From contig JAZDMK010000136.1 in NCBI GenBank assembly GCA_043800975.1, forward strand, positions 1-9,545: a stretch of 9,545 nt of DNA, in the 5' to 3' direction. This DNA is from JAZDMK01 sp043800975. GTDB lineage: Bacteria > Bacteroidota > Bacteroidia > Bacteroidales > JAHJDW01. Position 1 is the first letter of the stretch; every line of letters begins with the position of its first letter. Below the pieces are notes generated by a model, which was not told where the DNA came from, did not search any database, and saw only the letters and a program-made list of their open reading frames with translations. Made by a program: the position numbers and the translations under genes. This document shows positions 1-6,621 of this stretch, in pieces.

Positions 1-61
1 AATAAAAATAAATTTTTTAAAACGCCAAGAATTCCTTAACATTGCATTAAAATTAAAATAC

Positions 62-1006
62 ATGGCGAGACCTCGCTTAAAACTAGAAACTATAGCGGAA
101 TTCATCGATTTTGAAACAGTAGATAAAATTATCTCTGAAGAATTTGAATTGAAAGATTTGTTTGATGATGAAGTGTCATCGGAACTAGAAATAAATATTC
201 CCGAAAATGAGCTGGATGGCGTATGCTCCGGCTTTACTCAGATTGACACAACACTCTCCGGGTTCACCAAAGGTAAGCTGGCTGTTGTTGCAGCCAGACC
301 AGGTATGGGAAGAACTGCATTTATGATCTCAATGGCTCATAATATTGCTGTTAATCATCAGAAATCGGTTTGTATTTATTCGATTGAACGTACACCTTCC
401 AATTTGGTGTCGCGTTGGATTGAAAGCCAGACAGGGCTTTCTGCAGATAAAATTAAAAAAGGTGAATTTGGTGATCTTGGCAAAGAAAAAGCGTATCAGA
501 TTATCCGGAAAATTGCACGAGCAAAAATATTTATTTTGCATGCCAGTGGTGTAATGATGGATAGTGCGTTGTTTAAAACTGAAAATCTTTTCAACTCGCA
601 TGGAATTGATATCGTACTCGTCGATTACCTGCAAATGCTGAAACCTGATGAACAGGCAGAATCCGTTTCGCAATACATTGGTGTTGTATCGCAAGGTTTG
701 AAGGAAATGGCCGATAAGTTGAATATCCCGGTTGTTGCATTTTCACTGGCCAACCGCAGCATGTCGAAAAACAATCCTGATTTTACACCCCAGTTGGTCG
801 ATATTTCGGAACCCATCCTTGAATTTGCGGATACTGTTATGTTTATCCACCGTCCCGAATATTATATGATCACTGAAGATAAAGATGGGAATTCATTAAA
901 AGGAATTGCCCAAATTGTTGTTACACGTCACCGAGAGTCGGATAATTCACTTACAATTCCGCTTCGTTTTATCGACAAACTTTCGCTGTTCTCAGATCTG
1001 AACTAA
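62..1006 (+). CDS. DnaB helicase C-domain paralogue with degenerate ATPase motifs
   Basis: This protein of 314 residues matches the RecA-like C-terminal domain of replicative helicase DnaB from about residue 50 to the end. Visible landmarks are SGFTQID (56-62), a Walker A-like ARPGMGRT (78-85), the acidic residue of YSIE (106-109), Walker B VDYLQ (187-191) and RPEYYMITED (264-273), very close to Bacteroidota DnaB. Several catalytic positions differ. The Walker A lysine is Arg84, the usual LSQLNR motif reads FSLANR (227-232), the DLRESGSIEQDAD segment is shortened to DISEPILEFAD (247-257), and the KHR/KQR finger reads TRHR (288-291). The DnaB N-terminal domain is absent; about 45 acidic residues replace it. 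The ATG at 62 follows AT-rich DNA, but the frame is open to the window edge, so the true start could lie upstream. No Shine-Dalgarno is visible. It is unlikely to be the replicative helicase. A regulatory or recombination role is possible but inferred. Confidence 0.8.
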   Translation: MARPRLKLETIAEFIDFETVDKIISEEFELKDLFDDEVSSELEINIPENELDGVCSGFTQIDTTLSGFTKGKLAVVAARPGMGRTAFMISMAHNIAVNHQKSVCIYSIERTPSNLVSRWIESQTGLSADKIKKGEFGDLGKEKAYQIIRKIARAKIFILHASGVMMDSALFKTENLFNSHGIDIVLVDYLQMLKPDEQAESVSQYIGVVSQGLKEMADKLNIPVVAFSLANRSMSKNNPDFTPQLVDISEPILEFADTVMFIHRPEYYMITEDKDGNSLKGIAQIVVTRHRESDNSLTIPLRFIDKLSLFSDLN

Positions 1007-1013
1007 AGCTAAA

Positions 1014-2627
1014 TTATTTTGCTTCTTTATTCGCCAGACGTATCAGTGTGTTTCTGCACTTGCTGATTTCTGCTTTTCCGGATTTAACAAAAACATGCAT
1101 TCTTTTTTCAAGTGATTCAGATGCACGCTTTCCTAAATTATGTAAAAATTTATTTTTCAAAGCAGCAGAAGCGTCTTTAATAGCAAGCGCCAGCACATCA
1201 GGGCTAATTTTTTTCAAAATCTTCTTGGCAAGAACATCAGAAATCTGATCCAGATTTTCGAACTCCACATGAATCTTTTTTAAAGATGTCGATTTTTTTG
1301 ATTTTGCCTTTGCTATTGGTTTAGCAGGTATCTTGGTTTTCTTTGATTTTTGATTTTTAGAATCTTTTTCTGAAACCTTCTTCGTTTCTTTTTTTGATTC
1401 CGTTAGTTTCTCTGTTTCTATATCAACAGGTTTTGTATAACCCTCGCATCTTTCCAGACGAATGATGAAATCGGAAAGCACATTCATGAAATTAATAAAA
1501 GCTTCATAAGGTGTGTCGTAAGGATTGAAATATTTATGCACATCACCGTCGGCAAACCATTTGGTGCACATGTAATAGAAATGGTCAGAAGTTTGAAGGT
1601 ATTTCCAGTCGCGCTGCAGATCAGTATTATTACAATGTCTTACTCTTTCACGGAGTGAATACAAGGAATCAAAAGCTTCATCCTGCAACTCATTGCCAAG
1701 CCATGCCGTGAGATCGCGTTCTTCATCAGCCCATGAAATAGGATGGGGGACATGCAAGGGAGAAACGGGTTGTAATTTATTTGCTACTTCCGAAGGTGTG
1801 CAAAATTGAAAATCAGAATTGTTAAAAACACGATTGGGTAGTGCTTTCAGGAATTCAAAAATGCCGGTTTCAGGCCACTGGTGTTCGCCGAATGTTTCAT
1901 AATCCATAAACAGGTTTACAACTTCTTCGCGCGAATCAATCTGATTCAACCAATCAACATATTTTTCAGTTGTCAATGGCCAGTCGCCCCAGCTTTGTTG
2001 AGAAAAACGAAATGCAATGTCATCACTGAGTTGATAATTCTTAAGCAATAATTTAAGCTTAGGGTTAATCGCATTGCAGTATAAATAATTAGGGCTTTTC
2101 CATCCGAGGACATGTTTGGCTCCTTCTGTCAGCATAGCTTTGAAACCCATGTCAGCAACCATTTCTCCAATGCTGTCAGAATAAATTAACTCTGTGTTAC
2201 GAAAAGAAGTGGGTTCTTGACCAAAATGCTGTTTTACTTTTTCTGTTTGTGCTTTAACTTGTAATTCAAACTCAGTTCGTGATTTAAGAGCACTTAATGA
2301 ATGCGAATACGTTTCTGCAAGAAATTCTACACAACCTGTATCTGCCAGCCTTTTAAAGCTTTCCAGTACTTCGGGTGCGAAGGTTTCAAACTGATCCATG
2401 ACAGTACCTGAAAGTGAAAAGCTAACTTTAAATCGTGATCCGTATTCTTTAATCAGATCGTATAGAATCTGATTGGTGGGTAGATAACATTTTTGCGCAA
2501 TACGCTTCATGATATAGCGGTTGCGGTAATCATCAAAATAATTATGATCATTGCCGATGTCGAAAAAGCGGTAGCGGCGCAGCCTGAAGGGCTGGTGAAC
2601 CTGAAAGTAAAAGCAGATAATTTTCAT
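1014..2627 (-). CDS. GH57 alpha-amylase/4-alpha-glucanotransferase with C-terminal FliG-like tail
   Basis: This is a retaining glycoside hydrolase of family GH57 acting on alpha-1,4-glucans, and there is no signal peptide, so it is probably cytoplasmic. Conserved GH57 regions appear in order: HQP (11-13), FLAETYSHSL (102-111), FRNTELIY (142-149) with the predicted nucleophile Glu146, FMDYETFGEHQW (240-251) with the predicted acid/base Asp242, and CTPSEV (276-281). The GH57 part spans about residues 1-400. A lysine/serine-rich linker (403-451) and an extra helical domain (453-533) follow, making the protein (537 residues) longer than the roughly 460 residues I recall for the Bacteroides relatives. 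It is the last gene of the glycogen-type operon, starting 11 bases after the glycosyltransferase stop, and it ends 7 bases from the converging DnaB-like gene. Whether it mainly hydrolyses or transfers glucan chains cannot be told from the sequence. Confidence 0.9.
   Translation of the reverse strand: MKIICFYFQVHQPFRLRRYRFFDIGNDHNYFDDYRNRYIMKRIAQKCYLPTNQILYDLIKEYGSRFKVSFSLSGTVMDQFETFAPEVLESFKRLADTGCVEFLAETYSHSLSALKSRTEFELQVKAQTEKVKQHFGQEPTSFRNTELIYSDSIGEMVADMGFKAMLTEGAKHVLGWKSPNYLYCNAINPKLKLLLKNYQLSDDIAFRFSQQSWGDWPLTTEKYVDWLNQIDSREEVVNLFMDYETFGEHQWPETGIFEFLKALPNRVFNNSDFQFCTPSEVANKLQPVSPLHVPHPISWADEERDLTAWLGNELQDEAFDSLYSLRERVRHCNNTDLQRDWKYLQTSDHFYYMCTKWFADGDVHKYFNPYDTPYEAFINFMNVLSDFIIRLERCEGYTKPVDIETEKLTESKKETKKVSEKDSKNQKSKKTKIPAKPIAKAKSKKSTSLKKIHVEFENLDQISDVLAKKILKKISPDVLALAIKDASAALKNKFLHNLGKRASESLEKRMHVFVKSGKAEISKCRNTLIRLANKEAK
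1029..1271 (-). other. FliG C-terminal-like domain encoded at the 3' end of the GH57 gene
   Basis: Residues 453-533 of the GH57 protein resemble the C-terminal domain of the flagellar rotor protein FliG. Hand alignment to E. coli FliG as I remember it pairs LALAIKDASAALKNKFL (479-495) with LLIALKGAEQPLREKFL, and HNLGKRASESL (496-506) with RNMSQRAADIL. A preceding helix (LDQISDVLAKKILKKI) matches the FliG helix containing LDDREIQxxLREV, and the closing SKCRNTLIRLANKEA resembles the final FliG helix. The spacing is nearly gap-free across about 55 residues. Similarity is read by eye, not computed; a generic amphipathic helical bundle is the alternative. Confidence 0.65.
1275..1421 (-). other. 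Low-complexity Lys/Ser-rich linker in the GH57 protein
   Basis: Residues 403-451 of the GH57 protein are dominated by Lys, Ser, Glu and Thr, with a short Pro/Ala section (IPAKPIAKAKSKKS). This is strongly basic and predicted to be disordered. It separates the catalytic part from the FliG-like helical domain and so looks like a flexible tether. Basic tethers may also contact polyanions or membranes, but nothing in the sequence decides that. Confidence 0.75.
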
Positions 2628-2638
2628 CTTCGGCTGTT

Positions 2639-3913
2639 TTATGAAACTTGACTATAAATTTTATACACTTCAAAACCGGCATTGTCCCATTTCAGATTTT
2701 CAACTTCATCCCTTCCAAAATTTGAGAAGGTGCGTGATAAAGCGCCATAATGCAGCAATCCGTATATGGAATCTGCAATGGCATCAATATCCCAGAAATC
2801 AACTTTGAGAGCGTGTTTTAGAATTTCGGCAACACCGGATTGTTTGGAAATAATGACAGGTACATTCGATTGCATCGCTTCAAGCGGAGAAATACCAAAG
2901 GGTTCCGAAACAGATGGCATGACATAAACATCACTCAATGCAAACATACGATGCACTTCATCACCGGCTAAAAATCCTGTGAAGTGAAATTTGGTTGCAA
3001 TGCCAAGTTGCGCAACCCGTTTAATCATGCGGTTCAGCATATCACCACTTCCGGCCATGACGAAACGCACATTCGGGTCAACCTGTAATACACGGTAGGC
3101 TGCTTCCACAAAATAATCAGGCCCTTTCTGAAATGTAACGCGTCCTAAAAAGGTAACTACTTTTTCAGGAACCTTTTTTTTCACGGCATCATAGTCGTAA
3201 ATAACAGGATCTACAGCATTGTAAACAGTAAAAACTTTAGATGCATCAATCCCGTATCTTTCAATGACAATCTGCCGAGTCAGGTTGCTGACAGTGATAA
3301 TTCGGTCTGCTTCCTGCATTCCTAATTTTTCAATGTCGTAAACAGCCTGATTAATATTCTCTCCTGAACGGTCATATTCCGTTGCATGCACGTGAATAAC
3401 CAGTGGTTTTCCACTAACCTTTTTTGCGGCAATGCCTGCGGGATAAGTCAGCCAGTCGTGTGCGTGTATTACATCAAAGTCGTGTTCAGTTGCAATTCTT
3501 CCGGCAACCAAAGCATACCGGGCAACCTCGCGCATCAATTCTTTTCCATATTTTCCGGAAAAAATAAAACGTTCAGCAAAGATGGACGAATCAAAACTTG
3601 TTTTATCCTTTATCAGCTCTTCTGTAATTTTTGTGAATTCTTCAGGAGATAAATAGGGAACTAGGTTGGAACCTACTTCAATGTAGGTTAGTTTTTTTAA
3701 ATTCTCACGTGAATTTTCAGTGCGAAAGTCTAAGGTTATATCGCTGGCATTGACGATGCGCACTTCTTTGCTTTCATCACCATAAGCTTTTGGAACAACA
3801 AAGATCACCTGAACGCCTTGGTGGATAAGCCCACGCGTTAGTCCAAGGCATGCCGTGCCGAGTCCGCCTGTAATATGCGGAGGAAATTCCCAACCAAACA
3901 TCAGCACTTTCAT
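2639..3913 (-). CDS. Glycogen-synthase-like glycosyltransferase (GT-B fold, GT4/GT5 type)
   Basis: This cytoplasmic glycosyltransferase (424 residues) probably extends alpha-1,4-glucan chains from a nucleotide-glucose donor. The N-terminal domain opens with MKVLMFGWEFPPHITGGLG, where the glycine-rich TGGL (15-18) is equivalent to the KxGGL loop of glycogen synthases, and it contains DVIHAHDW (147-154). The C-terminal donor domain starts near VVTFLGRVTFQKG (252-264), with the Arg258 and Lys263 pair expected to bind donor phosphates. It carries the EX7E motif, Glu337 and Glu345, in EPFGISPLE. Annotation as glgA would be reasonable, but the length is shorter than classical GT5 GlgA (about 470-480), so the donor (ADP- or UDP-glucose) is left open. 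It sits between the debranching enzyme (9 bases upstream) and GH57 (11 bases downstream), a trio like BT4303-BT4305 of Bacteroides thetaiotaomicron as I recall it. Confidence 0.88.
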   Translation of the reverse strand: MKVLMFGWEFPPHITGGLGTACLGLTRGLIHQGVQVIFVVPKAYGDESKEVRIVNASDITLDFRTENSRENLKKLTYIEVGSNLVPYLSPEEFTKITEELIKDKTSFDSSIFAERFIFSGKYGKELMREVARYALVAGRIATEHDFDVIHAHDWLTYPAGIAAKKVSGKPLVIHVHATEYDRSGENINQAVYDIEKLGMQEADRIITVSNLTRQIVIERYGIDASKVFTVYNAVDPVIYDYDAVKKKVPEKVVTFLGRVTFQKGPDYFVEAAYRVLQVDPNVRFVMAGSGDMLNRMIKRVAQLGIATKFHFTGFLAGDEVHRMFALSDVYVMPSVSEPFGISPLEAMQSNVPVIISKQSGVAEILKHALKVDFWDIDAIADSIYGLLHYGALSRTFSNFGRDEVENLKWDNAGFEVYKIYSQVS

Positions 3914-3922
3914 CTGTAATCT

Positions 3923-5869
3923 TTATTTAGAGTATTCTTCAATTAATTTTTCCATTCTTAAAATTTCTGCAACGCTCCATGCTTGCGAAATAGCGCCATC
4001 GGCACGATGCGGTGGATCTCCTTCATAAATTTCGGAGATACTGCAAATACCATGTTCTGTCATTTCAGTAACAAAGCCTTCAAATAATTTGTTTATAGAT
4101 GACAATGCTGCTTTTCCATCAATACGTAAACTCGCTTCTGCGTAATGACCCAGCAACCATGGCCATACTGTGCCCTGATGGTATGCAGCATCACGTTCAG
4201 CCTGGCTTCCGCCATAGGTGCCCTTGTATTCGGGATCTTTGGGTGAAAGTGTCCGTAAGCCGCGTGGTGTAAGTAATTCGGTTTTGCAAATGTCGACAAC
4301 CAATTTTCGGATTTGTTCGCTTAAAGGTGAATAAGGAAGTGACGCAACAAAAATTTGATTGGGTCTGACAGACCAGTTTTTATATTCGCCATTTACGTAA
4401 TCAGCAAGGTATCCGCGATCTTTTTCCCAGAATGTAGGCTTGAACGTTTCGTCAATTTTTTCAGCTATGGGTTTCCAGTCTTCAATGAATTCATTATCTC
4501 CGGCTTCTTCCGCCATTTCAAGTGAAAACATAATGCCGTTATACCAGAGTGCATTTATTTCAATAGGAAGACCGATGCGAGGTGTGACAGGCTTTCCAGC
4601 AACTACAGCATCCATCCATGTGACTGATGTTCCTGGAACACCACAGTAAATAAGACATTCCGGTGTCATGTGAATATCGAAATGTGTTCCATGCCGGTAA
4701 CCATCAAGAATCTGTTTAATTTTCCTGTGATATTCTTTCCAGGTTTTAGCAGGGCCACCCACATATTTTGTGTATTGCTGTAAAGTCCACAGAAACCAGA
4801 GAGGTGCATCAGCTGAATTCAAGGGTGCATTATTTTCATCTCCCATATTGGGAAACAGTGGGCCATTCAAATCATCAAGGAGAGAATCCATCACAGCTTT
4901 GCAAACTTGCGGTTTATCAAGTGTCAGCGTAAGACCCGGGAGTGAGATGAATGTATCTCTTGCCCAGCGGCCAAACCAGGGATATCCGGCAACAACTTCC
5001 GTCTTTCTGCCTTTTTTAACAATAAACTGTTCGGCAGAATTTATTAAGCAGTTTGTGAAAGAATTTCTGGGTGTGCGTTTGCGAATTTCCCAGTTGAATG
5101 CGCGATGCAGTGTGCCTGTTCGTTTGTCAGTTGTACCGGCAGAAAAAATGATTGATTCACCTTTTTTAATTTCCCCTTCGAAATAACCCGGTACAAAAAG
5201 ATCTTCCTGACATTCGTAACCTCTTCGGGCTTCTTCCAGATATTCTACATTATAATACCAGTCAGGAGTATGAACGTATTCCAATTTATCCGAAAACTGT
5301 AAATGTAAATAATCGTAACCGGTATACATTCGCAACCGAATGCCATTGTCGATCTCTTGGTATTTGCGGTCTGCAGAAACATTGGCTTTAGAAAGACTGT
5401 GGACATTTCTGAAAGCGAGGAAGGGCCTGAAGCGAATGCGTGTGGGAGAGTGCGCTTCCAGCAAAGTGTATCGAATTAAAACGCGGTCTTCATTTTCAAC
5501 GAAGAGTATTTCTTTTGATAGTAAAACCCCACCCACACGGTAAGTAATGCAAGGAATGGGATCGGCTGTAAAGCCGGTAATGTATTTGTGACCTTTCGGG
5601 TTATAAACACCGCCAGGGTACTGGCGTATGCCCAGATTAAATTCTGCGTCATGCTGAATAACGGTTTCGTCAATAGCAGAAAGCAGAACGTGATTTCCAC
5701 CGTCTATCGCAGGTTGCGGACAAATAAGCAAGCCATGGTATTTGCGCGTGTTGCATCCAATGATAGTTGTACAGGCAAAAGAACCGGAACGACTGGCACG
5801 GATCAGCTCACGGCTGAGGCCATATTCTAAATTTGTTAGCTGCTGTTTTTCAAACTGTAGCGTGAACAT
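3923..5869 (-). CDS. Glycogen debranching enzyme (amylo-alpha-1,6-glucosidase type, GH133-like)
   Basis: This protein (648 residues) removes alpha-1,6-linked glucose at branch points of glycogen-like glucans. An N-terminal beta-rich domain of the bacterial/archaeal debranching-enzyme type spans about residues 15-245, with NTRKYHGLL (40-48) and PGGVYNPKGH (85-94). The (alpha/alpha)6 catalytic domain spans about 275-640. Signature motifs are AGYPWFGRWARDTFISLPGL (294-313), TWMDA (417-421) with predicted catalytic Asp420, VRPNQIF (501-507), GTVWPWLLGHY (566-576) and SEIYEGDPPHRADGA (612-626) with predicted catalytic Glu613. It lacks the 4-alpha-glucanotransferase half found in eukaryotic debranching enzymes; GH57 in the same operon could supply that activity, which is inference. 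It is the first gene of the operon and has no signal peptide. The ATG is preceded by an A-rich stretch without a Shine-Dalgarno, as usual in Bacteroidota. Confidence 0.93.
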   Translation of the reverse strand: MFTLQFEKQQLTNLEYGLSRELIRASRSGSFACTTIIGCNTRKYHGLLICPQPAIDGGNHVLLSAIDETVIQHDAEFNLGIRQYPGGVYNPKGHKYITGFTADPIPCITYRVGGVLLSKEILFVENEDRVLIRYTLLEAHSPTRIRFRPFLAFRNVHSLSKANVSADRKYQEIDNGIRLRMYTGYDYLHLQFSDKLEYVHTPDWYYNVEYLEEARRGYECQEDLFVPGYFEGEIKKGESIIFSAGTTDKRTGTLHRAFNWEIRKRTPRNSFTNCLINSAEQFIVKKGRKTEVVAGYPWFGRWARDTFISLPGLTLTLDKPQVCKAVMDSLLDDLNGPLFPNMGDENNAPLNSADAPLWFLWTLQQYTKYVGGPAKTWKEYHRKIKQILDGYRHGTHFDIHMTPECLIYCGVPGTSVTWMDAVVAGKPVTPRIGLPIEINALWYNGIMFSLEMAEEAGDNEFIEDWKPIAEKIDETFKPTFWEKDRGYLADYVNGEYKNWSVRPNQIFVASLPYSPLSEQIRKLVVDICKTELLTPRGLRTLSPKDPEYKGTYGGSQAERDAAYHQGTVWPWLLGHYAEASLRIDGKAALSSINKLFEGFVTEMTEHGICSISEIYEGDPPHRADGAISQAWSVAEILRMEKLIEEYSK

Positions 5870-5943
5870 TTTTTGAGTTTTTCAATTAAATTACTGACTG
5901 GTAGAATTTTAATAAATTAATACCAATGCTGTGAAACTTTCGG

Positions 5944-5951
5944 CAAAATTA
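5944..5951 (-). promoter_or_regulatory. Candidate -7 element (TAnnTTTG) of the glycogen operon promoter
   Basis: Read on the minus strand, these bases are TAATTTTG, an exact match to the Bacteroidota -7 consensus TAnnTTTG. It would place transcription start near 5937, leaving a leader of about 70 bases before the debranching-enzyme ATG. The nearest upstream TTG (TTGTTG at 5981-5986) is about 29 bases away, longer than the usual spacer of about 20, so the -33 element is weak or absent. This is the only consensus match in the 142-base gap between 5870 and 6011. Confidence 0.4.
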
Positions 5952-5960
5952 TAAAAATTT

Positions 5961-5980
5961 TAGGTTTAATAAAAGACCTA
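5961..5980. repeat. Short inverted repeat between the small exported-protein gene and the glycogen operon
   Basis: TAGGT at 5961-5965 pairs with ACCTA at 5976-5980 and can be extended by two A-T pairs across a one-base bulge. On the minus strand it lies about 32-51 bases after the stop of the exported-protein gene and is followed by AAAATTTTT. It could be a weak terminator for the sucD transcript or an operator just upstream of the candidate glycogen promoter. The stem is short and AT-rich, so chance is possible. Confidence 0.25.
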
Positions 5981-6011
5981 CAACAACATAATGTTAAAAA
6001 AATGTATGTTT

Positions 6012-6620
6012 TTATTTTTCCCTTTTGAAAATCAGCCATGCATTCATCAGGATACATCCCTTGACTACATCAATTTTGCACTTGTCGATGGATGCAGTTA
6101 AAGTCCTCATAGGACCACTGGGCATTTCAAAATCCATGGATGACTGATAGGCAAGTGGGCCGTCGAAAACAAAAGGTTCTTTGTACCAGCGGGCTAGATC
6201 AACGCTGCTTAGAATAAATTTCTTTCCGAGAATTCGGGTGTAAATATCAAACTCAGCTTTTTGCAGGGTCAAAAAAAGTTTATTCGTGTCAGCACGGTAA
6301 TCGATTTTAATTTCGCCTTCTACAAAATCATTGTAATTAATCATGCCGGCATGAACGCTCACATTCGCACCAAAACGAGCTTTGCCGGGTTCAAAGGCGA
6401 TTCTCGCATCGAGCAAATTCCATTTATAATTAACATTGCATATAACTACATTGTGCGAACCGCTGTCGGAAACAGGGCCGATCGCACGAATCATTTTATT
6501 GACTGTACTTTCATTAATTTTTACAACGATATCAGGTTCCTGAGAAAATGATTTAATTGTAAAGTATACAAGTAAAAAAAATAGGAAAAGCAGTTGTTTT
6601 CTGCGAAAAAGAGAATGCAT
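6012..6620 (-). CDS. Hypothetical exported protein, translationally coupled to sucD
   Basis: I do not recognise this protein of 202 residues. It begins with a clear signal peptide: basic RRK (6-8), hydrophobic core LLFLFFLLVYF (10-20) and a likely signal peptidase I cleavage after Ser26 (SFS|Q). There is no lipobox cysteine, so it is probably periplasmic and soluble. The mature part alternates short beta-like stretches (IVVKINESTVNKMI at 31-44, ARFGANVSVHAG at 81-92, EGEIKIDYRA at 101-110) with no further membrane segment. The pattern of a beta strand followed by a helix near the mature N-terminus, then long beta strands, is reminiscent of YceB-like lipid-binding (TULIP) proteins; that is a weak impression only. 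Three cysteines (61, 181, 189) are present. Its ATG lies one base after the sucD stop (TAA-A-ATG), so it is almost certainly co-transcribed and reinitiated from sucD translation. Confidence 0.8.
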   Translation of the reverse strand: MHSLFRRKQLLFLFFLLVYFTIKSFSQEPDIVVKINESTVNKMIRAIGPVSDSGSHNVVICNVNYKWNLLDARIAFEPGKARFGANVSVHAGMINYNDFVEGEIKIDYRADTNKLFLTLQKAEFDIYTRILGKKFILSSVDLARWYKEPFVFDGPLAYQSSMDFEMPSGPMRTLTASIDKCKIDVVKGCILMNAWLIFKREK

Positions 6621-6621
6621 T

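Noticed and set aside
62..1006. Calling this gene the replicative helicase dnaB or a pseudogene of it
   Set aside because: The N-terminal domain and key catalytic residues are missing, which argues against the replicative enzyme, but the frame is intact with conserved fold signatures throughout, which argues against a pseudogene.
1275..1421. A frameshift or assembly artefact joining GH57 to unrelated coding sequence
   Set aside because: The frame is continuous, the linker composition is a typical protein tether, and the following domain has a coherent helical pattern up to the stop.
4770..5186. Open frame of 138 codons on the plus strand inside the debranching-enzyme gene
   Set aside because: It lies fully antisense to a gene with well-conserved motifs, has no recognisable protein features, and is explained as a shadow of the real reading frame.
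5985..6010. Inverted repeat AACATA/TATGTT followed by T-rich sequence on the plus strand
   Set aside because: The T tract is on the wrong side for the minus-strand genes, the stem is six A/T-rich pairs with a 14-base loop, and no plus-strand gene ends here.
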